DNA of 64,000 nucleotides from Myoxocephalus aenaeus (lineage: Eukaryota; Chordata; Actinopteri; Perciformes; Cottidae): positions 585,846 through 649,845 of the forward strand of contig JBAMJR010000261.1 in the NCBI GenBank assembly GCA_038501785.1, read 5' to 3'. The notes under the pieces are model-generated. The model saw only the letters and a list, made by a program, of their open reading frames with translations. It was not told the origin of the DNA and searched no databases. Both the position numbers and the translations under genes were made by a program. Shown in pieces: positions 21,701 to 33,321 of the stretch (the stretch's first letter is position 1; each line of letters begins with the position of its first letter).

Positions 21701-24079
21701 TCTTCTCTTGTGTTCTCGTCTGTTCGTCTCTTGTGTTCTCGTCTGCTCGTCTCTTGTGTTCTCGTCTGTTCGTCTCTTGTGTTCTCGTCTGCTCGTCTCT
21801 TGTGTTCTCGTCTGCTCGTCTCTTGTGTTCTCGTCTGCTCGTCTCTTGTGTTCTCGTCTGCTCGTCTCTTGTGTTCTCGTCTGCTCGTCTCTTGTGTTCT
21901 CGTCTTCTCTTCTCTTGTGTTCTCGTCTGCTCGTCTCTTGTGTTCTCGTCTGTTCGTCTCTTGTGTTCTCGTCTGCTCGTCTCTTGTGTTCTCGTCTTCT
22001 CTTCTCTTGTGTTCTCCTCTGCTCGTCTCTTGTGTTCTCGTCTTCTCTTCTCTTGTGTTCTCGTCTGCTCGTCTCTTGTGTTCTCGTCTGCTCGTCTCTT
22101 GTGTTCTCGTCTTCTCGTCTCTTGTGTTCTCGTCTTCTCTTCTCTTGTGTTCTCGTCTTCTCTTCTCTTGTGTTCTCGTCTTCTCTTCTCTTGTGTTCTC
22201 GTCTTCTCTTCTCTTGTGTTCTCGTCTTCTCTTCTCTTGTGTTCTCGTCTGCTCGTCTCTTGTGTTCTCGTCTTCTCGTCTCTTGTGTTCTCGTCTTCTC
22301 TTCTCTTGTGTTCTCGTCTGCTCGTCTCTTGTGTTCTCGTCTTCTCTTCTCTTGTGTTCTCGTCTTCTCTTCTCTTGTGTTCTCGTCTTCTCTTCTCTTG
22401 TGTTCTCGTCTGCTCGTCTCTTGTGTTCTCGTCTGCTCGTCTCTTGTGTTCTCGTCTTCTCTTCTCTTGTGTTCTCGTCTTCTCTTCTCTTGTGTTCTCG
22501 TCTGCTCGTCTCTTGTGTTCTCGTCTTCTCGTCTCTTGTGTTCTCGTCTGCTCGTCTCTTGTGTTCTCGTCTTCTCTTCTCTTGTGTTCTCGTCTTCTCT
22601 TCTCTTGTGTTCTCGTCTGCTCGTCTCTTGTGTTCTCGTCTGCTCGTCTCTTGTGTTCTCGTCTGTTCGTCTCTTGTGTTCTCGTCTTCTCTTCTCTTGT
22701 GTTCTCGTCTGCTCGTCTCTTGTGTTCTCGTCTGCTCGTCTCTTGTGTTCTCGTCTGCTCGTCTCTTGTGTTCTCGTCTGCTCGTCTCTTGTGTTCTCGT
22801 CTGCTCGTCTCTTGTGTTCTCGTCTTCTCTTCTCTTGTGTTCTCGTCTGCTCGTCTCTTGTGTTCTCGTCTGCTCGTCTCTTGTGTTCTCGTCTGCTCGT
22901 CTCTTGTGTTCTCGTCTGCTCGTCTCTTGTGTTCTCGTCTGCTCGTCTCTTGTGTTCTCGTCTGCTCGTCTCTTGTGTTCTCGTCTTCTCTTCTCTTGTG
23001 TTCTCGTCTGCTCGTCTCTTGTGTTCTCGTCTGCTCGTCTCTTGTGTTCTCGTCTTCTCTTCTCTTGTGTTCTCGTCTGTTCGTCTCTTGTGTTCTCGTC
23101 TGCTCGTCTCTTGTGTTCTCGTCTGCTCGTCTCTTGTGTTCTCGTCTGCTCGTCTCTTGTGTTCTCGTCTTCTCTTCTCTTGTGTTCTCGTCTGTTCGTC
23201 TCTTGTGTTCTCGTCTGTTCGTCTCTTGTGTTCTCGTCTGCTCGTCTCTTGTGTTCTCGTCTGCTCGTCTCTTGTGTTCTCGTCTGCTCGTCTCTTGTGT
23301 TCTCGTCTTCTCTTCTCTTGTGTTCTCGTCTGCTCGTCTCTTGTGTTCTCGTCTTCTCTTCTCTTGTGTTCTCGTCTGCTCGTCTCTTGTGTTCTCGTCT
23401 GCTCGTCTCTTGTGTTCTCGTCTGCTCGTCTCTTGTGTTCTCGTCTTCTCTTCTCTTGTGTTCTCCTCTGCTCGTCTCTTGTGTTCTCGTCTTCTCTTCT
23501 CTTGTGTTCTCGTCTGCTCGTCTCTTGTGTTCTCGTCTTCTCGTCTCTTGTGTTCTCGTCTGCTCGTCTCTTGTGTTCTCGTCTTCTCGTCTCGTGTGTT
23601 CTCGTCTGCTCGTCTCTTGTGTTCTCGTCTGCTCGTCTCTTGTGTTCTCGTCTTCTCGTCTCTTGTGTTCTCGTCTTCTCGTCTCTTGTGTTCTCGTCTG
23701 CTCGTCTCTTGTGTTCTCGTCTGCTCGTCTCTTGTGTTCTCGTCTTCTCTTCTCTTGTGTTCTCGTCTTCTCTTCTCTTGTGTTCTCGTCTGCTCGTCTC
23801 TTGTGTTCTCGTCTTCTCGTCTCTTGTGTTCTCGTCTGCTCGTCTCTTGTGTTCTCGTCTTCTCTTCTCTTGTGTTCTCGTCTGCTCGTCTCTTGTGTTC
23901 TCGTCTTCTCGTCTCTTGTGTTCTCGTCTTCTCTTCTCTTGTGTTCTCGTCTTCTCTTCTCTTGTGTTCTCGTCTGCTCGTCTCTTGTGTTCTCGTCTTC
24001 TCTTCTCTTGTGTTCTCGTCTGCTCGTCTCTTGTGTTCTCGTCTGCTCGTCTCTTGTGTTCTCGTCTGCTCGTCTCTCG
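9753..24079. repeat. 14.3-kb satellite array, 23-bp unit, about 620 copies
   Basis: The array is uninterrupted. Almost every unit is one of three types differing at two positions in the core: CTGCTCGTCTC (A), CTTCTCTTCTC (B) and CTTCTCGTCTC (C). A rarer CTGTTCGTCTC type (D) appears first near 13,750 and is commoner after 17,050. The + strand contains essentially no A; the exceptions I saw are single bases near 11,131 and 12,168. Because every stop codon needs both T and A, all six frames are open, giving spurious ORFs of about 4,800 codons. As 23 is not a multiple of 3, each frame cycles through all three phases with a 23-residue period. There are one or two CpGs per unit. Higher-order duplication is visible between 18.7 and 22.6 kb. 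Confidence 0.97.
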
Positions 24080-24092
24080 CTACACCATTTTA

Positions 24093-24216
24093 ACGACATG
24101 ACAATGGAACATCCCAGCACGAGCGCTACTCTTGCAAGAAGACTCAACCCCAACTCGATCAAATCTCTCCTCCAAGACCCGTTTGAGAGAAGAACTTTGC
24201 GGAGAAACTACAGGTG
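24093..24216 (+). other. Possible short exon or relic beside the satellite
   Basis: Directly after the satellite a unique stretch reads, from an ATG near 24,098, MTMEHPSTSATLARRL and continues with SIKSLLQDPFERRTLRRNY to a stop at 24,215. AG/GTGAAA just before that stop could be a splice donor. I do not recognise the peptide. It may be a genuine first exon interrupted upstream, a transposon-derived piece, or chance. The next 80 bases show nothing. Confidence 0.2.
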
Positions 24217-24314
24217 AAACAACTGCTCTCGTGTGTTTTGAGATGCTTTTATTTTGAAGGCGTAACACTGTTACTACTTGGAGGAATCACAAAACAGTGT
24301 AGAATACAACTTTC

Positions 24315-24320
24315 TTTATT
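24315..24320 (-). terminator. Poly(A) signal of the Ig-superfamily gene
   Basis: AATAAA on the minus strand, about 515 bases beyond the stop codon of the immunoglobulin-type gene. It is the first canonical signal at a plausible 3'UTR length. Confidence 0.5.
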
Positions 24321-24833
24321 TGCAGATTATATTGTGATCAGATATTATAAAGAGAAGACAGTCAGAGGCTGAAAACCCTTTGAAACACATACACGTCCTC
24401 ACAAATATGCGAATGCTGAATGAAAGTGGTTTAAAATGAGTTCTTCTGCTCACAGAGACATGAAGCTGAGCTCAAGCTGCTGTAGCTTTAAGAAATAAAA
24501 CAGTACATGTTAAGATCAGCTGTGAAATGTTCAGCTGGAAGACAAATAAAGGAAGTTCACAGAGTGAAATGTTCTTTCCTGTTAAACAAAGTTAAAATCC
24601 AGCTGCTGTGTTCTGAACGGGCTGCAGGTGAGAAACACGTTCACAACTCATGCAGGAAAAGACACCGGACTGAAACAGAATAACTCTTTTCACAACAAGC
24701 ACGGATTTTCATCTGAAAGATATTCACAGAAATGTACAAAAACAGATTTAATTTTGCTGGTTTCCAATCCGTCAGCGCTCATGTGAGACACGACGAGCAG
24801 ATCGGTGAAGTCTGACGGAGGCAGACGTGCTGG

Positions 24834-26906
24834 TCAAACTCCATCAGGAGGTCCCATGTTTTCATAGTTCATCCTTTCATCTTCTGCATCATAACGCACC
24901 TGTGAGAAACAACACAATCAAAGCATCACTTTCTGATCCCACTAGATCTCATTCTGTACTTTATCCAGAGGAACAGTACAAATGCTCTTTAGACCGTAAA
25001 GAACCTTTAAAGCCAGGAATGTTTCAGTGAGGAAACACTGAAGATAAGAATGTAATGAAGAGTGCCAACTGTAAAAATACACATTTCATTATTAGGTTGT
25101 TGAAAAACTCACAGCGGTTTCATCCGTCTGAGTTTTCTTCTCTGAAGACAAAAGAAAGAGTCGACTTTAGTTTCAGTAAAAATCCTCTTTTATGAGCTTT
25201 AATATGTGGATGTTCTTCACCTTTCATTCTTTTCCACATGTTGACGGCCACAACTATTATTATGAGTGCTGCTACTCCAACGGGCACAAAGATGAACCTC
25301 CACCAGCCTGGAACGAGAGCGGAAACTCTCTCTAAAGGTATTTAATTCAGCTTTTAGACTTAAAATAAACTGTATTTACATTTAAATACATAACAATTGT
25401 GAAATGTTCCTTTATATCAGCATGAAAGATCTAAGTTGTATTTGTTTTCTGTGAAAAACAGATTTAATTCATGAACATAAGAGTCCATGTCTTTAATTAC
25501 AGAGAACTTGCACTCCAGTATTATTTTAGCTTTTACTGACTTCTTGAAAATAAATAAATAATGTATTTATTGATTACTTTCTATTTTTAGCATTTTTCCC
25601 GAAAGTGAGTAAATAGAACAACCACTTCTTCTTTTTTGCCTCAAAAATACCAAAAAGATTTCAACTAAAATGTAGCAAGTAAATGACAAAAAAATGAAAT
25701 AAAAAATAAAATACATTTGTTAAATGTGAGGAGAGCAAGTTGATTGACAGGAAAAGAGATGATGTTGTTGTGTCTTCACCTGAACAGATGAACACAACTC
25801 AAAAAAACTAAAACACTTCAAATCCATGAAAAAAAGTGAATATGAATAACTTCAAAATACTCTCACCTGTTTCATCACCTGAGGGAGAATCTCTGAGAGG
25901 AAACTTCTGCACTTTGTCACCATCGGTCACTTCACACATCAGTGAATTAAACCTCGACGTGTGAAAGAAATGAGAAGTCGGACCCTTCAGAGAGGCGGAG
26001 CAGGAAGACTGTGATGTCATCAAGTCTTTGTTGTCTTTGTCCACATCTTGACCCTCAAGCAGCCACTTCACCGTGTGGGAACATCGTTCCTATGTCGACA
26101 CAGAGCAGTTCACCGTCACCTCATCAGTGACCTTGTGTTCAGTCACTGGTGAAGATGGAGACATCGTGAGAGAAAGAAGAGGAACTTCACCACTATAATC
26201 ATTATTATTATAATGTTTCAGTATATTGTTCATGATGATGTAAATACTCACTGGTAACAACTGACAGAAAAACCTGAGCATCTTGGAGTTGTGTTCCTGG
26301 TCCGTACGGTCTGCAGACATAACGACTACGATCTTCATCTGTTACATTCTTTATAACCAGAGAACAATTCTTTGAAACACTCAGTCTGTCTGATTTATCT
26401 TTGGCTTCATCGTCAATCTTCCCATTTGTAATCAGAAACAATACTACTCCTCGTCTCCTTAAATCAAAAGAGAACCACGAAGTAGAGTCAGTTCTTCTGA
26501 TCATCCATCAGACTGTTACAAGGCAAAGTGACTTCATCTCCATCTCTGACAGTGATGAGACTAACAGTTGTCCTGATGCTGCTGCTGAGAAGATGAGAGG
26601 GAAATAAAAAGAATAAAGAGAAATAAAAACATGACATTAATGTCAGAGTGAAGATCATTTTAGAAACAACAACAGTTTGAGAATGTGCCTCATCGTTGGT
26701 TTCTAAGAGTTCATTAAACTCACTATTCACCTCGATGGGAAACAAACAGACTACCTAGGTTAGGTCATCATTTAACATTAATGATATTTATAAATGAGCT
26801 TCTTTAATGTTTCTGTAGTCATATACACATTGTATGTCTCCTTACCTGTAAACTGAAGCACCAGAATCAGAAATAAAGAGGTTTTAATCCATCTGAATTC
26901 AGCCAT
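24834..26906 (-). pseudogene. Broken Ig-superfamily receptor (V domain, second Ig domain, TM, tyrosine tail)
   Basis: Exons can be placed at 26,846-26,906 (signal peptide MAEFRWIK..FLILVLQFT), 26,252-26,584 (V domain with VRDGDEVTLPC and DEDRSRYVC), 25,867-26,192 (second Ig domain), 25,221-25,307 (transmembrane segment FIFVPVGVAALIIIVVAV), 25,113-25,141, and 24,834-24,899 (tail ending in NYENMGPPDGV and a stop). The layout is that of teleost single-pass Ig receptors, and the tail carries a Y-x-x-M motif. Three lesions argue against function. A TAG interrupts the second domain at 26,090-26,092, where NCSVST is followed by stop and ERCSHTVKW. The start of the V domain is out of frame with both the signal exon and the rest of its own exon. 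Exon 3 is one base off its expected phase. Confidence 0.75.
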
Positions 26907-28639
26907 CGTTCCTCTTCTCTTTATCTCTGATGTTCCAACTGTCCAAGTCTCTCAAATGGTGCTTCTTGCAGAGGAAAGCAGGATATATGATCTCTGTTGA
27001 AGAGGGAGTCACCTTCTCATAGTCTTCCTCATTTTTGCTAATGTAGGTAGAGCATATACCATTTTTTTGCCGGTGGATTTCTAAACAACAGTGACGCACG
27101 TTGAATGCAACTGTCGCCAAATGATCCGCGATACACAACACGGACATGAGGATGTTTTGCACGTGTGAGACCTGTTGGTTTGGCAAGAAGCCTTAAAATG
27201 ATGAAACGAAGGCGCGTCAGCGGTTAGCGAACACGTGTTGAAAGTAGCACAGAAATATACAGTTGCAACATTTTTAGACCTGTAATTTTCCTTCTGCAGA
27301 AACAAGACGGATGCCACTTTTCCATTATTTTATTATTATCATTTTATTTTTAGAGCTTTGTCTCAAGTCTTAGAAAGTGTGCTTTAATGTTGACCCAACT
27401 AACATAACTTCAGATCAAACATAAAGCTCCTGTGTCTGTCAGACAAAGATCCCTTTATGAATACAAAATGTGTCATTTTCAACCCAATCTGTTCCGTTTA
27501 GTCTTAAACATGATGTACTCTCAGTTGTTTGGGCCCATCGCTTTGGTCCGGACTGAAATATCTAAACTATCTGATGGAATTCAGCGACCCCTTAACTTTC
27601 CCTCCGTCGACCACCATCATGTCAACATTTGTATCTGTCCTATATTTTGGTTGTTGCCCAAATGCCTGCAAAAGCAATGACGTCGTCATCGGCCTCAGAT
27701 GCACTTTGTGTTTAGTGCTAATTAGCATGTGTGGGCATGCTAACACACAACTAAGATGGTGAGCATAGTTACTACCTGTATGCACCATCAAGGATCCACT
27801 TACATTGTTTTATTCATTGTCATTGTACAACACTGGGTTGCCCAACTTCTGTCTTCTGGAGTTTGTTGTCGTCTTCTTTTTCTCTCTTCCTCTTTTCGTC
27901 TTGTGCGACACACGGCAGCAGGGTGAAGATCTTTTGTAGACCTCAAAATCACAAATTACAAATTAGCCTCAGAGGGCTTTACAATCTGTACAACGTCCTC
28001 TGTCCCGGGTCCTCACATCGGTTCACGAAAAACTCCCCAAAAAGCCATTGAACAGGGAGAAAAAGGCAAGAAGCCTTCGGTAGAGCAACAGAAGAGGATC
28101 CCTCTTCAAGGGAAGAAACAGTCATATTTAAAAGAGACAGCAGCAAGATGACTGGCTAACGATGTCATTGTTTCGTTGTGCTTATTGGAAAGAGGAGACC
28201 AGCTGATCTAAACAGCTGATGTCATGATTGACAGCCCCGAACAATGATATCAGGTAAATGATGTGAGCATGCGTGAGAAGTGATTGGCAGATGTATGAGA
28301 AATAAATTACGGGCTTGGGCATGCAAGAGTATGGCCGTAGAGCCAAAATGCCACCATTCATGGAGGGTGGGATCATTGATTGATTTTTTTCTTTCCAAAA
28401 TTAAAATGTGTATCTTCCTTTTACTGTGAAAGACTTGGATGTATCTATTGTATCACAACACATGTATGAGTGAGGATTTAATATGTATTAGCCGTCATAA
28501 TGAAGACAACTCTGTGACTGAATACATTAAGAAACAAAGCTCACTGTGCAAAATTAGTAAAAATACATACTGTCCATCAGGTTGGCGTCAGAACCAGAAT
28601 CCACCAACACCATCTGACGGAGAGAAGCGGTTGGAGAAA
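26907..28639. other. Intergenic region with old dispersed repeats
   Basis: No gene is supported. The stretch 27,510-27,780 (TTTGGTCCGGACTGAAATAT onward) and 27,940-28,140 (CAGAGGGCTTTACAATCTGT onward) resemble dispersed repeats that I recall from many fish genomes, but I cannot name the families from sequence alone. The ORFs here are short and show no domain. Confidence 0.45.
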
Positions 28640-29490
28640 TGATAGAAACTCTGGGGACTGATGAACAGGGTTGTACGGCTCACCAGTGCCCTCTTATACC
28701 CCATCTGACCGCAGTAAATGCACCTTCTCTCACTTAGGCGGCATTGTCGTTCTTCCGGACTCAGCTTGATCCTTCCAGGCTGCGTGGGTTCCTCCCAACC
28801 AGATCAGAGGGGTAGCGGGCATGGGTCGAAGGAGCTCCAGGACGGGGCCGCGGAAGTGGACTGTCTCCTGTGACCCGGAGGTGACCGTTCCCGCCTGACT
28901 CTCTCCCTCTCAAAAAGCATCTTATCAATCTTTGTTGCCGGAGCAAAAACTGAGTCCAGGTCCGAAGGGGGCTCTAGGGGGGTAAGCTTATCTTTGAGTG
29001 GGTTGGAAAGACCAAACAGGAAGGTGTCGAGCAAGGCGGAGTCGTTCCACCCACTCTCAGCTGCAAGGGTCCGAAACCCGATCGCGTAGTCCGAGACCCT
29101 TCTTCTCCCCTGTCGTAACCCAGATATGGGCCTGGCAGGCTCTCTACTAGGCATGGTATGCAGAACAATTCTAGAGAGGGAATATGTCCAATGAATTGCA
29201 GAAGTTAGAGATTATATACGCCACCTTGGCTCTCTCCGAGGGATAAAGGGCCGCCTGGAGCTCGAAGCGCAGGCTTCCCTGAACCAAAGAAACGCCTGGC
29301 AATCGTCGGAGTGACCGGAAAATCGTTCGGATCGGGAGAGGTGAGGAGACAAAGCTGGGGCAGAAGCAAGAGGCGGCGGGGTTGGATGAACAGGGGCCGG
29401 TGTCGGAGGCCTAGGCGCTGGCGGCGTCTGGATTTTCTGGACGTTCTAAGATCTAAGATGGAACTAAAATGTTTTGGGAAAGATCGGGAA
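28640..29490 (-). pseudogene. Ty3/gypsy-type gag relic
   Basis: On the minus strand, pieces in shifting frames spell a retrotransposon gag protein. Near 29,230-29,340 are ERFSGHSDDCQAFL and FELQAALYPSERAKVAYIIS. At 28,985-29,100 is RVSDYAIGFRTLAAESGWND, followed by ALLDTFLFGLSNPLKDKL. A degenerate zinc knuckle CIYCGQMGY (His replaced by Tyr) lies near 28,700-28,735. Frame changes and a missing block between the first two pieces show it is dead. No LTR was found next to it. It could belong to the same family as the pol relic at 44,816-45,905, but that is not shown. Confidence 0.75.
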
Positions 29491-30589
29491 ATAATATTAG
29501 GTCTCAGAAAAAGATCCTGGTTTGGGTTAAGAAAGTTAACCTCAGGAAGAAAGTTACCTGACAAACAAATAAAAGTGGACTTCCTGTTTCATGCGTCACA
29601 CAAACAGCTATTTCCTGAGTGAAAGACAAGTATTTATTTGACTCATCCACCAAAAGGCTTGAAACCAAAGCAGCAACTCTACAACACGACGATCTGGAAG
29701 GCTGCTGGTGGAAATGAGCCAGTGTCTGTGCTACTTTTATTTTGGTGATGTCATTAAATTAAACTATTGTTTCTCACATGGACAAGTTATTTATAACTCT
29801 AACATGCTACATATGTGTGTGCGTTCTGGTTTGTATGTTTTCTCCCCCTTCAAATTACAATCCAATAGCCTACTTAACTATAGGGCACTAGGACCTTGGG
29901 GAGGCTGCTGCGCTGGCTTTCTCACTCTGCCAAGTAACGTCTCTCATCACAGCAGGATTATACAAAGGAGTTTATCTCAAAGTAAACTATACCAAGGAGT
30001 ACCATTATTTTTTTCTTCATCTTTATCTCAGTGATAGTGTACAGATGAGCATAAAATATCACTGGTTTATAAAAACTACACGGACAACAAAATAGATGTA
30101 AATGTTGATCAAAATCTTATTCCCTTCTGCTCAAAATAAAAGAAGTAAACAACTCAAAAGTTGACCCTGTCAGGTCCGTTCTCCATCCATTGGATTTGGG
30201 AGTGACGGAGATATGACAGCTAGTTTATCCGTCTTTCCTTTACATCAGGAAAAGTATTTCATATTTGTGTTCACTATGACCCTGAAATTCTGTCTCTTGT
30301 GTTATCATATACTGAATGAATGCAAGCAAAACTACAGAGCAAAATCACACTCTTTCTGATTGAACCAATCTATGAACTGTCTGAAACAATGGATATCCGC
30401 GGCCCCAAATGGGCCCCAAAAAAATGACATGCGCGCGCACACATGCCGGTTCTCTAGGGGCTAAGCCCCCCCTTTCCTTGAATCCTAGAAACGCCCCTGG
30501 TAGCAGGTGAATAAACAAATCAATAGGTATTCATGTTCACAAGTCTTTTCAGAAGCCTGGTGCACAGCGTTACAAAAGTACGTCTGCTC
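29491..30589. other. Intergenic, no gene seen
   Basis: About 1.1 kb with scattered short ORFs and no recognisable domain. A stretch around 30,400-30,500 (GGGGCTAAGCCCCCCC) resembles transposon-derived sequence but is too short to classify. Confidence 0.4.
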
Positions 30590-30715
30590 ACGCCGCCATC
30601 TTGCTCCTCTCCTCTTCTTCCTCCTCCTCTTCTTCAATTCTAATGTGTTTGTTCTTCTTCTTTTTTAATTCTAATGTTTCTTCTTCTTCTTCTTTAATTC
30701 TAATGTGTTTCTTTG

Positions 30716-31012
30716 TGAAAGCCCCGAACAGTTTCTACCAAGGCCATCAGGCTCACAAACACACCTCACTGAACTGTGAACGGCTGCTGCTGTGACTTCA
30801 TGTCACGACCATACTTGTATATTTGTAGCAATGCATAGTGCACTTTATACACTGATTACTATTACTAATACTATTATCATATTTTGTGCCTTTTTTTTTT
30901 TTTTACCTAAGTTTATTGTAACTCTGTGTGTTAGGAGAAAAATAAGCTTTTCATTATACAGAGTAACTGTCTGTTAAGATTATTGTCATATGACAATAAA
31001 AATATGCCGGAT
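30716..31012 (+). pseudogene. 3' end of a LINE
   Basis: The stretch encodes a degraded form of the C-terminus seen at 44,400-44,470 (NSFYQGHQAHKHT here, NSFFPSAVGLINR there). An untranslated tail follows, ending in TGTCATATGACAATAAAAAT. This is how many fish CR1/L2/Rex-type LINEs end. Upstream, 30,600-30,710 is a CTT-rich simple repeat. Confidence 0.55.
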
Positions 31013-31250
31013 AAAGCCGACGTCCATAACAAATACCCTTCAAAATAAAAGCACAGGATCTTTTTCTTAAAATGTTTTGTATGTCAAAGTAAAAACTGAC
31101 AGAAACAACAGTGAACATTCATTTACTATGGTCGTGTTTTTTCATGAAAGTCGACTTAGAGTCGTGATCTCAGAGCAGAGTGATGGATCTTATTGATCAT
31201 ATTTATCATCTGTTCCCTTTTAAGATGAAACTCATCTGAGGGCCGACAGA

Positions 31251-31342
31251 GCTCCGCCCCTTATATGACGTCATCAGAGAGAAAGGGAAACAGTTTGTTA
31301 CTTTCAGTTCTCCGTGAGAAGAGACTCACCCACAGACACGCG
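31251..31342 (+). promoter_or_regulatory. TRIM-type promoter and leader exon with ISRE and CRE matches
   Basis: GC box GCTCCGCCCC (31,251-31,260), TATA-like TTATATGA (31,261-31,268), a perfect CRE TGACGTCA (31,266-31,273) and GAAAGGGAAAC (31,281-31,291), which fits the interferon-stimulated response core GAAANNGAAAC. A donor CG/GTAAGA follows at 31,343. The spacing and the shared AAACAGTTTGT block make it homologous to the promoter of TRIM copy 1, where the ISRE-like site has decayed. The nearest downstream acceptor fitting a TRIM leader is at 33,531-33,533, so this is probably the promoter and first exon of TRIM copy 2, with an inferred 2.19-kb intron 31,343-33,533. Confidence 0.5.
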
Positions 31343-31505
31343 GTAAGATTTACTTTATTTACAAAGGAGGTCGAGAAGGTAGTGCGGGTAGATCGCATGC
31401 CTTTTTTTTCACTCTTTCAAAAACTTTATCGACAAAACGCAGCTCCCGGTATGCAAATGAGTAGGCTCGTTGGAAAGAGCTGCGCCTCGCCTGGAATCCA
31501 GACGA

Positions 31506-31985
31506 GAGCCGTTTCTCAATACCAAGTACGCTAAGTCCAGACTTGTGAACTTTTGGAGTTTGGACTTGGGAGTTTGGACTTGGGAGTCCAGACTCTCAAG
31601 GACGGGAGGACACAGGACGGTCTTTCTGCAATTGGAACAGCAGCTGACTTGATGACGTCACCACCTCAGCTGTCGTTGTCATGAGTTACTCTGATTCTTC
31701 ACTGTAAAGTATTTTTACAGTCAAACAAAATATGACAACCCTGCTTTTTTTGCACTGGTTTCACAGACATACACATATCATTGTGTGCATATATATATAT
31801 ATATACACACAGATACACATATCATTGTATGTACATATATATATTATTGTGTTTATAAATATATATATTATATATATATACACATATCCTTGTGTGTGTA
31901 TATATATATATATTGTGTTCATAAATATGTATTTTATATACTGATATAGATACACATAATTGTATATATAATATGTTTATAAATG

Positions 31986-32029
<44 letters not shown>

Positions 32030-32757
32030 TTATATATTTATATAGATACACATATAATTGCAAACAATTCGGTCAAAAGTAATAAGACTGTAGTTCAAAG
32101 TAAAAGTTAAATTAAAATCTTAAGTTATAAATCGTAACCTTTCCCTCAGTCAAACTGATTTAATGTGACTGAATAAATAATACAGATTGCTTGTTAGATC
32201 CTCAAAGTCGATTTATATCTTATGTTTAATCGATACGGAGACATCGGAGCCAGCGGATCATTTCAAAAAGTCCAGCCGAGATCAAGCTGCTGTCGGCGGG
32301 CAGCACAGCGCTGACGGCCCGGTGCTGACGGGAATCACGGTCCCTCAGCAGGACCTCAACCCGTCGGCGTATCTTTTTAAATAAGATGAGTCTGGACAAA
32401 CCGACCACAGATTTGATCCTTAAACAAATAACTTCTCGCCTGAAAACGTCCTAAAATTATATTTTGTGACTCAACAACGGTAGTTTTTATAGAATGTCAA
32501 CTTTCAGTTGTGAGTTTTCTCATCCGCCATTGCTGGTCCGAAATGCATTCTGGGATATTGGCTCTCTCAAGTACGCTGAAGTCTGCTCTGATGCATCCTG
32601 GGTAAAATGGGAGGATCAAGTCACATCCGGGCATTTTCACCGTGCTTGGCGAGAAGCGGACTTTTGAATTGGAACAGTACTTGAGCCGCGACTGATGACG
32701 TTTCACGAGTCCACAAGAACACGAGTACAGAGAAGAACGCTGATTGAGAAACGGCCG
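31506..32757. mobile_element. Inverted-repeat DNA element inside the inferred TRIM copy 2 intron
   Basis: The ends carry GCCGTTTCTCAAT at about 31,508-31,520 and its complement ATTGAGAAACGGC at about 32,743-32,755. No transposase is visible, so it is non-autonomous. The interior holds the A/T microsatellites at 31,780-32,035 and the block related to 1,020-1,600. A short CGAG flanks both ends, but I do not count it as a firm target duplication. Confidence 0.55.
31787..32030. repeat. (TA)n-rich microsatellites
   Basis: Several runs of TA units separated by ACACATATCATTG-type spacers, the longest at about 31,988-32,029. The period pattern ATACACATAT recurs. Confidence 0.85.
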
Positions 32758-33243
32758 AGGGCTGCGCGAGCAGCAGGGGGCGGAGTCAAGAAACTGCCTT
32801 TACACAGGAAGTCACAGAAAAAATGACTTCCTGTTAGTTCCGAACTTCAGGCTTCATGTAGTTTACAGATCACGTTTGGATTTATTCATATGTGTTTATA
32901 AATATATATTTATGTAGAAATGTGTGTGTAGCTGCATCCTTTGTTCTTTTTGTGTCTGCCTGTGAAACACATTACTACTGGTTTAGATGTGTGTTGCAGA
33001 AATAAGATTTTGTATTATCAACCACACAAGATATATTTTTAAGATTAAACATGAGACTAATAGTCAACTGCCTACCAGCAGCTACTGTCCGGACTATGCA
33101 ACCCTGCTGGTTCCATTCAGTGAAGTCATCAGAGGAAAATGTAATGACCAAAAATGTACAGAATTGTATTGTGTCATAAGGGTTCATGCAGTTATGCAAG
33201 GTACGCCACTATTGTAAATATAAAGTATACTCGGTATATTTAT

Positions 33244-33279
33244 ACATTAATAATGCTATATATATATATATATAAATAA

Positions 33280-33321
<42 letters not shown>

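Noticed and set aside
9753..24079. CRISPR-like regular 23-bp repeats
   Set aside because: Units are head-to-tail without spacers, the repeats vary at fixed sites, the context is eukaryotic, and no cas genes are present.
9691..24217. Four + strand ORFs of 825 to 4,814 codons and one minus-strand ORF of 4,819 codons
   Set aside because: They are produced by the 23-bp satellite, which has no A on one strand and therefore no stop in any frame. The same 23-residue pattern appears in every frame, with no domain or codon bias.
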